22,758 nucleotides of DNA from Pseudomonadota bacterium. GTDB lineage: Bacteria > Pseudomonadota > Alphaproteobacteria > Rhizobiales > Hyphomicrobiaceae. This document shows, piece by piece, positions 1 through 8,871 of the stretch. The stretch's first letter is position 1. Every line of letters starts with the position of its first letter. Both the position numbers and the translations under genes were made by a program. The stretch spans positions 1 to 22,758 of the forward strand of contig JAEYYQ010000279.1 in assembly GCA_023428365.1 (NCBI GenBank), in the 5' to 3' direction. The notes beneath the pieces were generated by a model. The model had not been told where the DNA came from. It saw only the letters and a list, made by a program, of their open reading frames with translations, and did not search any database.

Positions 1-1058
1 ATATCCTGGCCTTCCCGACCTGGGAACCTCAGGCTCACGCCGATATGCTCGAGCCGGTCGACGATATCATGAACGACCTGATCAAAGAGCACGGCAAGGT
101 CAACGGAACGGTCGAATATCTCGGCAAGATCAACGGCACCTGGAAGATCGTGCCTGCAACGGTCGGCAGTCAGATCAAAGGCCCCTGCTCGCGCATTGAC
201 CTCATGAAATCGCTGGCAGGCATTGACGTGCAGGCCATGTATCCGGCCGGAAGCGCGCCGAAAGCCGACGACTGGACGCTGGAGACATTTCTCAAGGCTG
301 CAGAAGCGTGCCACAAGGGCGGCAAGCCGTTCGGCATCGGACTGGGAGGAACAACGGACTCAATCGACAGCATTGGAGCATTCTTCCACGCGTACGGCGC
401 GATGCTGGTCAACGAAAAGGGTGACGTCACCGTCAAGTCCGACAATGTAAAACAAGCTCTGGAATATCTGACCAAGCTGGCGCAGTTCCTGCCCAAAGAC
501 GCCCCAGCCTGGGATGACGCCTCCAACAACAAATGGCTTGTCGCCGGCAATGGCGCCCTGATCATGAACCCGCCCAGCGCCTGGGCCGTTGCCAAGCGTG
601 ACGCGCCGCAGATCGCCGAACAGTGCTGGACGCACGGCTTCCCATCTGGCCCGAATGGTCGCTATGCGCCGTTCCTGCCGTATCTGTGGGGCATCTGGTC
701 GTTCAGCAAGAACAAGGAAGCGTCGAAGAGCCTGCTGCGTCATCTGTCGACCCGCACTGCGGCCGAACAGATGGTGGCCGCCAGCGCCGGCTACGATCTG
801 CCGTCGTTCGAGAAACTCACCGACTTCAAGACCTGGGCCGAGATCGGACCGCCGGTGGGAACGCTCTATCACTATCCAAACCCACATAATCACCAGACGC
901 TGTCGATCGCAGGCGGGCCGGCCCCGCCCAAGATCGCGCATCAGATCTACGTTCAGGGCGTGCAGACCAAGATGGTCGCCCGCATGCTGAACGGAGAGAA
1001 GATGGACGGCGTGCTCTCATGGGCCGAGAGCGAAGTCGAAGGCTTCATGCGCACCTGA
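1..1058 (+). CDS. ABC transporter substrate-binding protein, family 1 (sugar/CUT1 type), 5' end outside window
   Basis: This is the periplasmic binding component of an ABC importer. The reading frame is open from base 3, before the first ATG at 45, so the true start and the signal peptide lie upstream of the window; 351 residues are visible and the protein ends at 1058. The visible part has the look of a family 1 extracellular solute-binding protein (MalE/UgpB type). It carries a GxGLGGTTDS-like stretch, a central segment with LVNEKGDVTVKSDNVKQALE that is typical of the hinge-proximal helix, and a late YLWGIWSFSKNKEASKSL segment found in CUT1 binding proteins. Two permease genes and an ATPase gene follow on the same strand, so the assignment to a complete importer is firm. 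The ligand cannot be read from sequence: sugars, polyols and glycerol phosphates are all possible for this family. A hairpin lies just after the stop codon. Confidence 0.88.
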   Translation, partial: ILAFPTWEPQAHADMLEPVDDIMNDLIKEHGKVNGTVEYLGKINGTWKIVPATVGSQIKGPCSRIDLMKSLAGIDVQAMYPAGSAPKADDWTLETFLKAAEACHKGGKPFGIGLGGTTDSIDSIGAFFHAYGAMLVNEKGDVTVKSDNVKQALEYLTKLAQFLPKDAPAWDDASNNKWLVAGNGALIMNPPSAWAVAKRDAPQIAEQCWTHGFPSGPNGRYAPFLPYLWGIWSFSKNKEASKSLLRHLSTRTAAEQMVAASAGYDLPSFEKLTDFKTWAEIGPPVGTLYHYPNPHNHQTLSIAGGPAPPKIAHQIYVQGVQTKMVARMLNGEKMDGVLSWAESEVEGFMRT

Positions 1059-1070
1059 TTTCCGGTGTAC

Positions 1071-1097
1071 GCCGCGCTTCGCAAAATGGAGCGCGGC
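1071..1097 (+). promoter_or_regulatory. Intra-operon hairpin after the binding-protein gene
   Basis: The arms GCCGCGCT (1071-1078) and AGCGCGGC (1090-1097) are perfectly complementary, with an 11-base loop. No T-run follows, so this does not look like an intrinsic terminator. It lies between the binding-protein gene and the first permease gene. In other ABC operons, such as malE-malF, a stable hairpin at this point protects the upstream mRNA and keeps the binding protein in excess. That role is inferred here. Confidence 0.5.
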
Positions 1098-1193
1098 AAA
1101 GCCTGAGTTTCGGACGGCCTGCAGCGGTCAATGACAGCGAGCGGTCCGTCCGACGACGCGATGTTGAATAGCAGCAGACCACGAGGGGACAAG

Positions 1194-2129
1194 ATGGTCG
1201 ATGCGGTTGTGAAAGGCGGAGATGCGAAGGCTGCGCCGAAGCGCAAGACTTCCAGCTTGCGCCGGACGATGCAGCGCAAATCCACCATCGCGTTCCTGAT
1301 GGCCTTACCGCTCATTTTGCTGATCGTCATACTGGTCCTCTATCCCGCCGTGTACGCGATGCATCTGGCGACATTGAACAAGTCGATGCAGCGCTTTGTC
1401 GGCTTCGACAACTTCCTGTTCCTGTTCAAGCGCGAGACCTTCTGGAAGGTCGTGCAGCAATCCTGCATCTTCGCCATCACCGCGGTGGTGTTCAAAGCCA
1501 TCATCGGCTTCATCGTCGCGCATTTCGTGCACAACATCCCGGCCCGAGGACAGCGTAAATGGCGCGGCATGCTGCTCGTGCCGTGGGTCATCCCGCCGGC
1601 GATGAGCTGTCTCGCGTGGCTGTGGCTCTTCGATCCGTCCTACAGCGCTTTCAACTGGGTGCTCGGCCATTTCGGCATCGGACCAATTCCATGGACCGGC
1701 GATGCCTACTGGGCCCGCTTCTCGGTGATCCTGGTCAACATCTGGATCGGCGCGCCGTTTTTCATGATCATGTATCTGGCCGCGCTCAAATCCGTGCCCG
1801 ATCAGCTTTACGAGGCGGCCGCCATCGACGGCGCCAACTGGTGGCAACGCATCTGGTACGTAACGCTGCCCATGATGCGCAACATCATCGCCATCACTGC
1901 CCTGTTCTCGCTGATCGTCACGTTTGCGAACTTCGACATCGTGCAGATCCTGACAGCCGGCGAACCGATCGACATGACGCACGTGTTCGCTACCTGGGCA
2001 TTCAGGCTCGGTATCCAGGGCAATGACATCCCACTCGGCGCCAGCGTGTCGCTGTTCATGCTGCCGATCCTCGGCGTCGCAGCGATCTTCATCCTGCGCG
2101 ACATCACTCACAGGGGGAACGAAGCGTAA
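1194..2129 (+). CDS. ABC transporter permease, MalF/UgpA-like
   Basis: This inner-membrane permease is the first of two that form the channel of the CUT1-type importer. I place the start at ATG 1194 because GAGGGG lies just upstream; ATGs at 1131 and 1161 are in frame but have weaker leaders. The protein has 311 residues. A basic cytoplasmic N-terminus of about 30 residues precedes the first membrane span (roughly 32-55), and about five more spans follow. The EAA loop that contacts the ATPase reads YEAAAIDGANWWQRIWYVTLPMM, beginning at about residue 206, with the invariant G of the DGA core. The TAA stop overlaps the ATG of the next permease, which implies translational coupling. The substrate is unknown. 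Confidence 0.9.
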   Translation: MVDAVVKGGDAKAAPKRKTSSLRRTMQRKSTIAFLMALPLILLIVILVLYPAVYAMHLATLNKSMQRFVGFDNFLFLFKRETFWKVVQQSCIFAITAVVFKAIIGFIVAHFVHNIPARGQRKWRGMLLVPWVIPPAMSCLAWLWLFDPSYSAFNWVLGHFGIGPIPWTGDAYWARFSVILVNIWIGAPFFMIMYLAALKSVPDQLYEAAAIDGANWWQRIWYVTLPMMRNIIAITALFSLIVTFANFDIVQILTAGEPIDMTHVFATWAFRLGIQGNDIPLGASVSLFMLPILGVAAIFILRDITHRGNEA

Positions 2130-3043
2130 TGGCCACCGCAGACGTTGCCCCAACCGTGAAGACAACATCCAAGCCGCGCTACGGCAGCATGACCCGCGAT
2201 CGCGTGTGGGCCCTCAGATGGTCCTACGCCTTCCTGGGCCTGTTCGCGATCTTCTTCCTGCTGCCGCCGATCTACATGCTGATCACCTCGCTGAAGACCA
2301 GCCAGGAGATTTCGGCAGCCACCAATCCGTGGTGGGTCTACCAGCCGACGCTGGAGAACTATCACCAACTGCTGACCTCGAACGTCTACATCACGTTCTT
2401 CCTGAACTCGGCCCTTGTTTCCATGGTCGTGGTGACGATCACGATGCTGATCAGCGTGCCCGCAGCATTCGCGTTGTCGCGCATGAAATTCTGGGGCTCG
2501 GCATCGCTGGCGACCGGCGTATTCCTCACTTACCTCGTACCGGACACGCTGCTGTTCCTGCCGCTGTTCAAGATGTTCGCGCAGTTCTCCGATCTGACGG
2601 GCATCCAATTGATCAATCGCTGGTGGGTGTTGCTCATCCTCTATCCGACGCTGACCGTGCCGTTCTGCACGTGGATCATGATCGGCTATTTCGCATCGAT
2701 CCCGAAAGAATTGGATGAAGCGGCGATCATCGACGGCGCAAGCTGGATGCAGACGCTGACGCAGATCTTCATTCCCGTCGCACTGCCCGGCATCATTGCA
2801 GCCACCATCTTTGCCTTTACGGTGAGCTGGGCGCAGTTCCTGTATCCGCTGGCGTTCACCACTTCCATCGATCAGCTCGTGCTGCCGGTGGGCATCATCA
2901 CGACGCTGATCAAGGGCGACGTATTCAACTGGGGCCAGATCATGACCGGAGCGCTGCTCGGCGCACTGCCACCGCTCATCATCTACGCCTTCCTGATGGA
3001 CTACTACATCGCCGGGCTCACGGCCGGCGCCACCAAGGGCTGA
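2129..3043 (+). CDS. ABC transporter permease, MalG/UgpE-like
   Basis: This is the second inner-membrane permease of the CUT1-type importer, 304 residues long. Its ATG shares one base with the stop codon of the upstream gene (TAATG), and the leader AGGGGAACG serves as ribosome-binding site inside that gene. About six hydrophobic spans are visible, the first at roughly residues 31-52. The EAA loop reads LDEAAIIDGASWMQTLTQ from about residue 195, followed by a proline-containing helix (IFIPVALPGI), as in MalG-type permeases. The ATPase gene starts 8 bases after the stop. It acts as a heterodimer with the preceding permease. Nothing in the sequence identifies the substrate. Confidence 0.9.
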   Translation: MATADVAPTVKTTSKPRYGSMTRDRVWALRWSYAFLGLFAIFFLLPPIYMLITSLKTSQEISAATNPWWVYQPTLENYHQLLTSNVYITFFLNSALVSMVVVTITMLISVPAAFALSRMKFWGSASLATGVFLTYLVPDTLLFLPLFKMFAQFSDLTGIQLINRWWVLLILYPTLTVPFCTWIMIGYFASIPKELDEAAIIDGASWMQTLTQIFIPVALPGIIAATIFAFTVSWAQFLYPLAFTTSIDQLVLPVGIITTLIKGDVFNWGQIMTGALLGALPPLIIYAFLMDYYIAGLTAGATKG

Positions 3044-3051
3044 GGGGACGC

Positions 3052-4143
<1,092 letters not shown>

Positions 4144-4155
<12 letters not shown>

Positions 4156-4174
4156 AGTTTCTTCAGATCACCTG
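4144..4174 (+). terminator. Perfect 14-bp hairpin spanning the stop codon, probable 3' end of the operon
   Basis: The bases at 4144-4157 and 4161-4174 are exact reverse complements (14 of 14) with a TTT loop at 4158-4160. The TGA stop at 4153-4155 lies inside the left arm. There is no downstream T-tract, so it is either a non-canonical terminator or an mRNA 3'-end stabiliser. The gap at 4156-4457 holds no gene: it contains this right arm, the inverted-arm repeat at 4224-4375, and nothing else I recognise. Confidence 0.45.
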
Positions 4175-4223
4175 CATCATCAAGTAGCTCTGAGATGCCC
4201 CCCTCGGCTTGCCTCACCTGATC

Positions 4224-4375
4224 CGTCATTCCCGCGCAGGCGGGAATCCAGGTCCGATAGCAGCGCGGAAAACATCGTCGGGTGTGTAGGCTGGCGGCTG
4301 GCCGTAACACGGAGCACACCTCCCGTCGTTCGTCTGTGCCAATGTATCTGGATTCCCGCCTGCGCGGGAATGACG
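4224..4375. repeat. Inverted-arm intergenic repeat, copy 1
   Basis: Two 28-base arms (4224-4251 and 4348-4375) are perfect reverse complements of each other and are separated by 96 bases. Each arm also folds on its own, with the stem ATTCCCGC / GCGGGAAT and a GCAG or CTGC loop. That core fits the ATTCCC-N8-GGGAAT pattern described for dRS3 repeats of Neisseria; similar dyads are common in proteobacteria. The second copy at 10979-11120 has the same arms but a different interior. There is no transposase and no obvious target-site duplication. It lies between two convergent genes, so it could end transcription from both sides. Confidence 0.85.
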
Positions 4376-4457
4376 GTGGTGGGACCGCAAATACCGCACA
4401 ACATGCGGCGGATGCTGGCTGTTACCGGACACGACTTTCACGCAAATACGCAAAATT

Positions 4458-5618
4458 TCAGGTGCACACCGTGTATTCCGGCGTCAGGCGGCTCAGCACG
4501 TCGGCGCCGGTTTCAGTAACCACGATCGTGTGACCCAACGACATGGCAAGGTTCTTCGGTGCGTCGATCAGGATGGCGTGCATAAACAGCACCATGCCCG
4601 GAACGGCCAACATCGGATTGCCGGAATAGAGCATCGGCGGAACATCCATCCAGGTCGGACGGTAGGTGGCGCCCAGGGAGTATCCGCACGCCGACATTCT
4701 GGCATGCCCATACCCGGCGGCATCGTAGACGCGGCGATGCGCGTCGTCGATTTCGCCGATCGGGCGGCCGGGCTTGGCAGCCTCAGTCATCGCCGCAAGT
4801 GCATCGCGCGTGACCTCGAACATACGTCGCTGATCTTCATTGGCTTTGCCGATGGCCAACGTCCGCATCAGACAGGAGCAATAGTGCAGATAGGTTCCTG
4901 CATGCTCGATGGTAAGCTGGTCAACCGGATCGAGATTGCGCCAGCCGGTTGAGCTGCGCACAAGCAGCGCCCTGTCACCGGACCCCAGCACAGGCCCCGA
5001 AGGTGGCGGATTGCCACCTCCCGCCAGGATCGGCCCGGCACCCGCAGCAGCAATATCCCCTTCATAAGCACCCGGCTTTGAAGCCGCGATCATCGCCTCC
5101 AGCGATCGATCGGCCAGCTCAGCTGCGTGCCGGACATACACGATTTCCGCAGGCGATTTCACCACACGGAGTTCACGGACAAGGTTTGAGGCATCAATCA
5201 GCTCGCACCAACCTTCGAGCTGACGGCGGACCAGTTCGTACTTGTCAGCTGTCAGGCCGAATGATCTGAGCTCGATACCGACGCGACAACCCTTGAGTTT
5301 CTTTTCCTCAAGAATGGCCTTCAGTTCCCGAGAAGGATCGGCCTCCTCAGCGTCGTACCAGAGGCGAATGTCCTCGATCGTCGACGTCCGACGCGCCTGC
5401 TCAAGATCAGGACGGCGCGTCAACAACGTGATGGCTTCGTCATTCGCCGTCATCAGGGCGCACTGAAAAAATACGAAGCCGCTCGTGTCGTAGCCTGTCA
5501 GATAATAGTGGCTCTCCTGTGAGAAAAGCAGGATGGCATCCAGGCCACTCCGCTGCAATGCAGCACGCGCGGCCGCCTGCCGGGATCGAAATTCCGCTCG
5601 GTCGAAATGGAGAGCCAT
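4458..5618 (-). CDS. M24-fold hydrolase (creatinase / ectoine hydrolase-like), metal ligands absent
   Basis: This 386-residue cytosolic protein has the two-domain build of the M24 'pita-bread' family: a creatinase N-domain (about 1-150, with LFSQESHYYLTGYDTSG) and a catalytic-fold domain (about 160-380). Aligned by eye to aminopeptidase P, the five metal ligands D, D, H, E, E become His239, Cys249, Tyr313, His347 and Gly362. The conserved active-site His before the first ligand is also replaced (ALLVRSS, near Val220). Metal-dependent peptidase activity is therefore unlikely. Creatinase and ectoine hydrolases (DoeA/EutD) are relatives that cleave small C-N bonds, and GYSLGATYRPTWMD resembles the ectoine-hydrolase style. 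The start at 5618 has AAGGGA eight bases upstream. It diverges from an ABC importer plus M20 hydrolase, which suggests joint catabolism of an imported amide or cyclic amidine. An automatic label of Xaa-Pro peptidase would be misleading. Confidence 0.82.
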   Translation of the reverse strand: MALHFDRAEFRSRQAAARAALQRSGLDAILLFSQESHYYLTGYDTSGFVFFQCALMTANDEAITLLTRRPDLEQARRTSTIEDIRLWYDAEEADPSRELKAILEEKKLKGCRVGIELRSFGLTADKYELVRRQLEGWCELIDASNLVRELRVVKSPAEIVYVRHAAELADRSLEAMIAASKPGAYEGDIAAAGAGPILAGGGNPPPSGPVLGSGDRALLVRSSTGWRNLDPVDQLTIEHAGTYLHYCSCLMRTLAIGKANEDQRRMFEVTRDALAAMTEAAKPGRPIGEIDDAHRRVYDAAGYGHARMSACGYSLGATYRPTWMDVPPMLYSGNPMLAVPGMVLFMHAILIDAPKNLAMSLGHTIVVTETGADVLSRLTPEYTVCT

Positions 5619-5753
5619 CTGCGTTTTCCCTTCTCACCCTGCTCAGGATTGAAGCATCGTGCCTACAGGTAGGTCGCGTCAACTTCTTGACTCGGCTGTG
5701 TCCTTGCGAAAGTCTTAGACAAATACCGAACAAACAAAAGGGAGAGCAGCAGC
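5619..5753. promoter_or_regulatory. Divergent promoter region between M24 gene and ABC importer operon
   Basis: These 135 bases must hold the promoters of both divergent units. On the plus strand a TTGACT box lies at 5687-5692, with only a weak -10 about 17-19 bases later. On the minus strand a TTGACG box overlaps it (about 5677-5682), also with a poor -10. A 12-base dyad, CCTAC-AG-GTAGG, lies at 5662-5673 within the region needed by both and is a candidate operator. GGGAG at 5740-5744 is the ribosome-binding site of the plus-strand gene. Exact promoter positions are uncertain. Confidence 0.4.
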
Positions 5754-6800
5754 ATGCACCGCACAATATGGAGCGCCGTCGCGCTTCTGGGCACCGGACT
5801 TGCCCTGGGCGCGCCTCAGGCCAGCGCACAGCAGTCGATTACCGTATCCTCGTGGGGCGGCGCATTCCAGAAAGCCCAGCGCGAGGCCTGGTTCAATCTG
5901 GTCGAGAAAGAGCTCGGCATTACGATCAAGGAGGAAACAACCTCCGGCATTGCCGACGTCCGCGCCCAGGTTGCCTCCGGCCGTCCGACCTGGGATCTCT
6001 CCACACAAGGCGCCTACACCTGCGCATTGCTCGAAAAGGAAGGTAAGCTGGAGAAGCTCGATCCGGCTATCGTTGCCGATCCGGGCGTGGCTCCCAACCT
6101 GAAATCGGACTACTGGATTTCTCAGATCGTTTATTCCGTTGCGATCGGCTGGCGCAAGAAAGCCTTCGAGAAAGCCCCGACCGGCTGGGCAGCCTTCTGG
6201 GATACCAAGACTTTCCCCGGACAGCGCTCGTTGCGACGTCACCCGATCTACAATCTGGAAGCCGCATTGATCGCCGATGGCGTCCCGATGGACAAGCTCT
6301 ATCCGCTTGATGTTGATCGGGCATTCAAGAAACTCGCCGAAGTAAAGCCGCACGTGCTGGTGTGGTGGGCCTCAGGCGCGCAATCGGCACAGGTTCTGCA
6401 GGATGGCGAAGTTGACATGGTCGGCGCCTGGAACGGTCGCATCCAGGCGGCCATGGCCGACAAATCGGCAAAGTCTGGAGAATTGGCAATCACGTTCGAC
6501 CAGCAAATGCTGGTGTCGGACTGCTGGCTGATCCCCAAGGGTGCGCCGAACAAGGATCTCGCCATGAAGGCCATCGCCATCATGATGCGTCCAGAGGTAC
6601 AGGCCCGGCTGCCGCAGTACATCAACTACGCACCGTCCAATACGAAAGCCTTCGACACCGGCCTGATCTCTAAGGAAAAAATGGCCGAATTGCCGAATTC
6701 TCCCGAAAACATCGGCAAAGGCTTCGTCATGTCGGTCGATTGGTGGGTGCAGAATACCGATGAAATGGTGAAGCGGTTCGACGCTTTCCTGCAGCAGTAA
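5754..6800 (+). CDS. ABC transporter substrate-binding protein, PotD-like (polyamine/opine type)
   Basis: This 348-residue protein is the periplasmic ligand-binding component of the second ABC importer. A Sec signal peptide is clear: a short basic start, a hydrophobic core VALLGTGLALGA, and a likely cleavage after Ala25 (ASA|QQ). The mature protein starts with ITVSSWGGAFQKAQREAW, the hallmark of the PotD/AfuA-like group that binds polyamines, opines, quaternary amines or ferric complexes. Near the C-terminus SVDWWVQNTDEMVKRFDAFLQQ is typical of the putative spermidine/putrescine subfamily. The start ATG has GGGAG nine bases upstream. A hairpin separates it from the ATPase gene. The ligand is unknown; neighbouring amidohydrolases make an N-containing small molecule more likely than iron. 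Confidence 0.88.
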   Translation: MHRTIWSAVALLGTGLALGAPQASAQQSITVSSWGGAFQKAQREAWFNLVEKELGITIKEETTSGIADVRAQVASGRPTWDLSTQGAYTCALLEKEGKLEKLDPAIVADPGVAPNLKSDYWISQIVYSVAIGWRKKAFEKAPTGWAAFWDTKTFPGQRSLRRHPIYNLEAALIADGVPMDKLYPLDVDRAFKKLAEVKPHVLVWWASGAQSAQVLQDGEVDMVGAWNGRIQAAMADKSAKSGELAITFDQQMLVSDCWLIPKGAPNKDLAMKAIAIMMRPEVQARLPQYINYAPSNTKAFDTGLISKEKMAELPNSPENIGKGFVMSVDWWVQNTDEMVKRFDAFLQQ

Positions 6801-6816
6801 TCTCATCGGCAAGACC

Positions 6817-6846
6817 GGATCGCGCGAAGCCGTCATCGCGCGATCC
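6817..6846 (+). promoter_or_regulatory. Intra-operon hairpin after the second binding-protein gene
   Basis: GGATCGCGCG (6817-6826) and CGCGCGATCC (6837-6846) pair perfectly over 10 bp around a 10-base loop. There is no T-run after it. It occupies the same place in its operon as the hairpin at 1071-1097, directly after the binding-protein gene and before the membrane-complex genes. It probably protects the binding-protein mRNA or attenuates downstream expression; this function is inferred. Confidence 0.5.
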
Positions 6847-6866
6847 TTGATGTTTCCATAGCTATC

Positions 6867-6872
6867 GGGAGG
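6867..6872 (+). promoter_or_regulatory. Shine-Dalgarno GGGAGG that decides a rare start codon
   Basis: GGGAGG ends eight bases before CTG 6881 and five before ATT 6878. No ATG, GTG or TTG is available in frame between the upstream stop (6848-6850) and the Walker A region, so this site points to initiation at CTG or, less likely, ATT. Confidence 0.6.
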
Positions 6873-6880
6873 CGCCTATT

Positions 6881-7984
6881 CTGAGTTCACCGCAGGGGAA
6901 TGCGGGACAGATCTCGCTGCCTATTACGATCCGAAACGTCACCAAGACGTACGGCCGTTTCACTGCGCTCGATGATGTCAGCCTTGATATCGCCAGCGGA
7001 GAATTCATCACGCTGCTGGGTCCCTCCGGCTCCGGGAAGACGACACTGCTGATGGTGCTGGCAGGGTTCATCCGGCCTAATTCCGGAACAGTCACGTTCG
7101 GCGATGCCGACGTCTCCCTGGCACCGCCGCATAAGCGCGACCTCGGCATGGTGTTCCAGAACTACGCGCTCTTCCCGCATATGACGGTTGCTGGAAATCT
7201 GGCCTACCCGTTGAAACTGAGACGGATCGGCCGCGCCGAAATTGATGAACGGGTCCGCAAAGCCCTCGACACCGTTCAACTTGGTGGACTTGGGGACAGA
7301 CAGGTTGATCAGCTCTCCGGCGGCCAGCGTCAGCGCGTCGCTTTGGCCCGCGCTATCATCTTCGAGCCCCGCATCCTGCTGATGGATGAGCCGCTCTCTG
7401 CGCTCGATAAGAAATTGCGCGAGCAGATGCAGATCGAAGTCCGCCATCTGCATCAGCAGCTCGGTATGACAACCGTGTACGTCACGCACGACCAGCGCGA
7501 AGCCCTGACTATGTCGGACAGAATTGCGGTCATCGACAAGGGACGCTTCCGCCAGATCGGCACGCCGAAGGACATCTACGAACGACCGCAAAACCGCTTC
7601 ATCGCCGAGTTCATCGGAGAATCCAGCTTTCTGCCGGTGACCGTCTCACACGGCAACGCAAGCCTCGGCGGACAGCCGCTGCGCCTTGCCGAACCGTTGC
7701 GTGACACCACGCAATCTCAGGTTCTTGTTGTTCGCCCTGAAAAATTGAAACTGCTGTTGTCCGGCGAGACAGCCGACCATCTCAATCTGTTCCAGGGGCA
7801 TTTGAAGGAGATCGTTTATCAAGGCGAGAGCTCACTGATCTACGTTGCGTTGCCGGATGGATCCGAGATCGCCATTCGTCAGGCAGCCAGCAGCGCCGCG
7901 CCTGCACTTCCCGACGTCGGCGCGGAGATCAAGCTTGGCCTCGCGCCCGCTGATACCATCGTCGTGCCGGCGGAGGGCGCGTGA
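6881..7984 (+). CDS. ABC transporter ATP-binding protein, PotA-like, with CTG (or ATT) start
   Basis: This is the ATPase of the polyamine/opine-type importer, about 367 residues from CTG 6881. All motifs are intact: Walker A GPSGSGKTT at 47-55, Gln93 in VFQNYALFPHM, signature LSGGQ at 145-149, Walker B ILLMDE with Glu170, and His203 in VTHD. A TOBE-type domain (about 245-367, VLVVRPEKLKL) closes the protein, as in PotA. The first in-frame ATG (7052) lies after Walker A, so using it would remove the ATP-binding loop. The frame is open upstream to a TGA at 6848-6850 and offers only ATT 6878 or CTG 6881 near the good GGGAGG site. The stop overlaps the next gene's ATG (TGATG). A base change or sequencing error in an original ATG/TTG start is possible. 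Confidence 0.9.
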   Translation: MSSPQGNAGQISLPITIRNVTKTYGRFTALDDVSLDIASGEFITLLGPSGSGKTTLLMVLAGFIRPNSGTVTFGDADVSLAPPHKRDLGMVFQNYALFPHMTVAGNLAYPLKLRRIGRAEIDERVRKALDTVQLGGLGDRQVDQLSGGQRQRVALARAIIFEPRILLMDEPLSALDKKLREQMQIEVRHLHQQLGMTTVYVTHDQREALTMSDRIAVIDKGRFRQIGTPKDIYERPQNRFIAEFIGESSFLPVTVSHGNASLGGQPLRLAEPLRDTTQSQVLVVRPEKLKLLLSGETADHLNLFQGHLKEIVYQGESSLIYVALPDGSEIAIRQAASSAAPALPDVGAEIKLGLAPADTIVVPAEGA

Positions 7985-8871
7985 TGGCCATCTCGGAAAC
8001 CGCGCAAGCAAACAACGCGCTCCAGTATCAGATCCAGGAACGCAACGAACATCTCGCACTGGGATCGTTGGTGCTGCCCGGTCTGCTTCTGGTCGGAATT
8101 ATTGTGGTGCTGCCCATCGCGTGGCTGTTCTGGCTATCCTTTCGCGGTGCTGACGGCTTTACGTTCGCGCACTATTTGAGGCTCCTGCATCCCTCGTTCA
8201 CGCTAACCCTGCGTACGACGTTCGAGCTGTCGTTTCTCGTGACGTTCGTCTGTGTTCTGCTCGGTTATCCGATGGCCTATCTGATTGCACAGGTGCGCCC
8301 TCGCCTCGCGGCATTGCTGCTGCTGTTCGTTCTGTTTCCGCTTTGGACGTCGCTGCTGGTGCGGTGTTACGCGTGGCTTGTGCTGCTGCAGCGTCGGGGG
8401 CTTGTGAACTCGTGGCTCACCGATGTCGGCGTCATCGATACCCCGTTGCGGCTGATGCATAATTTTACAGGCACGGCAATCGGCATGGTTCATATCATGC
8501 TGCCGTTCATGATCCTGCCGCTCTATGCGTCCATGCGCGCCATCAGTCGCGACTACATGAAGGCTGCCGCAAACCTCGGGGCGACGCCGGTGCAGGCGTT
8601 CTGGCAGATTTTTGTGCCGCTCTCGCTGCCGGGTCTTGCAGCCGGTGTGATCATCGTTTTTGTGCTTTGCCTCGGCTTCTACGTAACACCGGCTCTGCTC
8701 GGCGGCGGGCGGGTGATGATGTGGTCCATGCAGATCGAGCGCAACGTCGCCTATCACTCGGACTGGGGTGCGGCGAGCGCGCTCGGCGTCGTGCTGCTGG
8801 TCATGACACTTGGCATCCTGTGGCTGTTTGGACGCGTCATCGGGTTCGACCGCATCACGGGGGCGAAGTAG
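7984..8871 (+). CDS. ABC transporter permease, PotB-like
   Basis: This inner-membrane permease has 295 residues from ATG 7984, which overlaps the stop of the ATPase gene by one base and has GGAGGG six bases upstream. An adjacent GTG at 7981 is in frame but too close to that site. A cytoplasmic N-terminus of about 25 residues leads into a first span at about 28-50, followed by a large periplasmic loop and five further spans. The ATPase-contact loop reads YMKAAANLGATPVQAFWQIFVPLSLPG from about residue 191, the PotB form of the EAA motif. It pairs with the following PotC-like permease. The gene order binding protein, ATPase, permease, permease is usual for the opine/polyamine group. Confidence 0.92.
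   Translation: MAISETAQANNALQYQIQERNEHLALGSLVLPGLLLVGIIVVLPIAWLFWLSFRGADGFTFAHYLRLLHPSFTLTLRTTFELSFLVTFVCVLLGYPMAYLIAQVRPRLAALLLLFVLFPLWTSLLVRCYAWLVLLQRRGLVNSWLTDVGVIDTPLRLMHNFTGTAIGMVHIMLPFMILPLYASMRAISRDYMKAAANLGATPVQAFWQIFVPLSLPGLAAGVIIVFVLCLGFYVTPALLGGGRVMMWSMQIERNVAYHSDWGAASALGVVLLVMTLGILWLFGRVIGFDRITGAK

Noticed and set aside
1305..2168. Long minus-strand open frame (287 codons) opposite the first permease
   Set aside because: It mirrors the codons of a clearly conserved permease, its translation is rich in Arg, Asp, His and Gln without domain features, and it has no ribosome-binding site.
4458..5618. Annotation as a true Xaa-Pro aminopeptidase or prolidase
   Set aside because: The five metal-binding residues required for that activity are all replaced.
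7052..7984. Starting the second ATPase at its first ATG (7052)
   Set aside because: This would remove the Walker A motif and about 57 conserved residues that are encoded in frame upstream.
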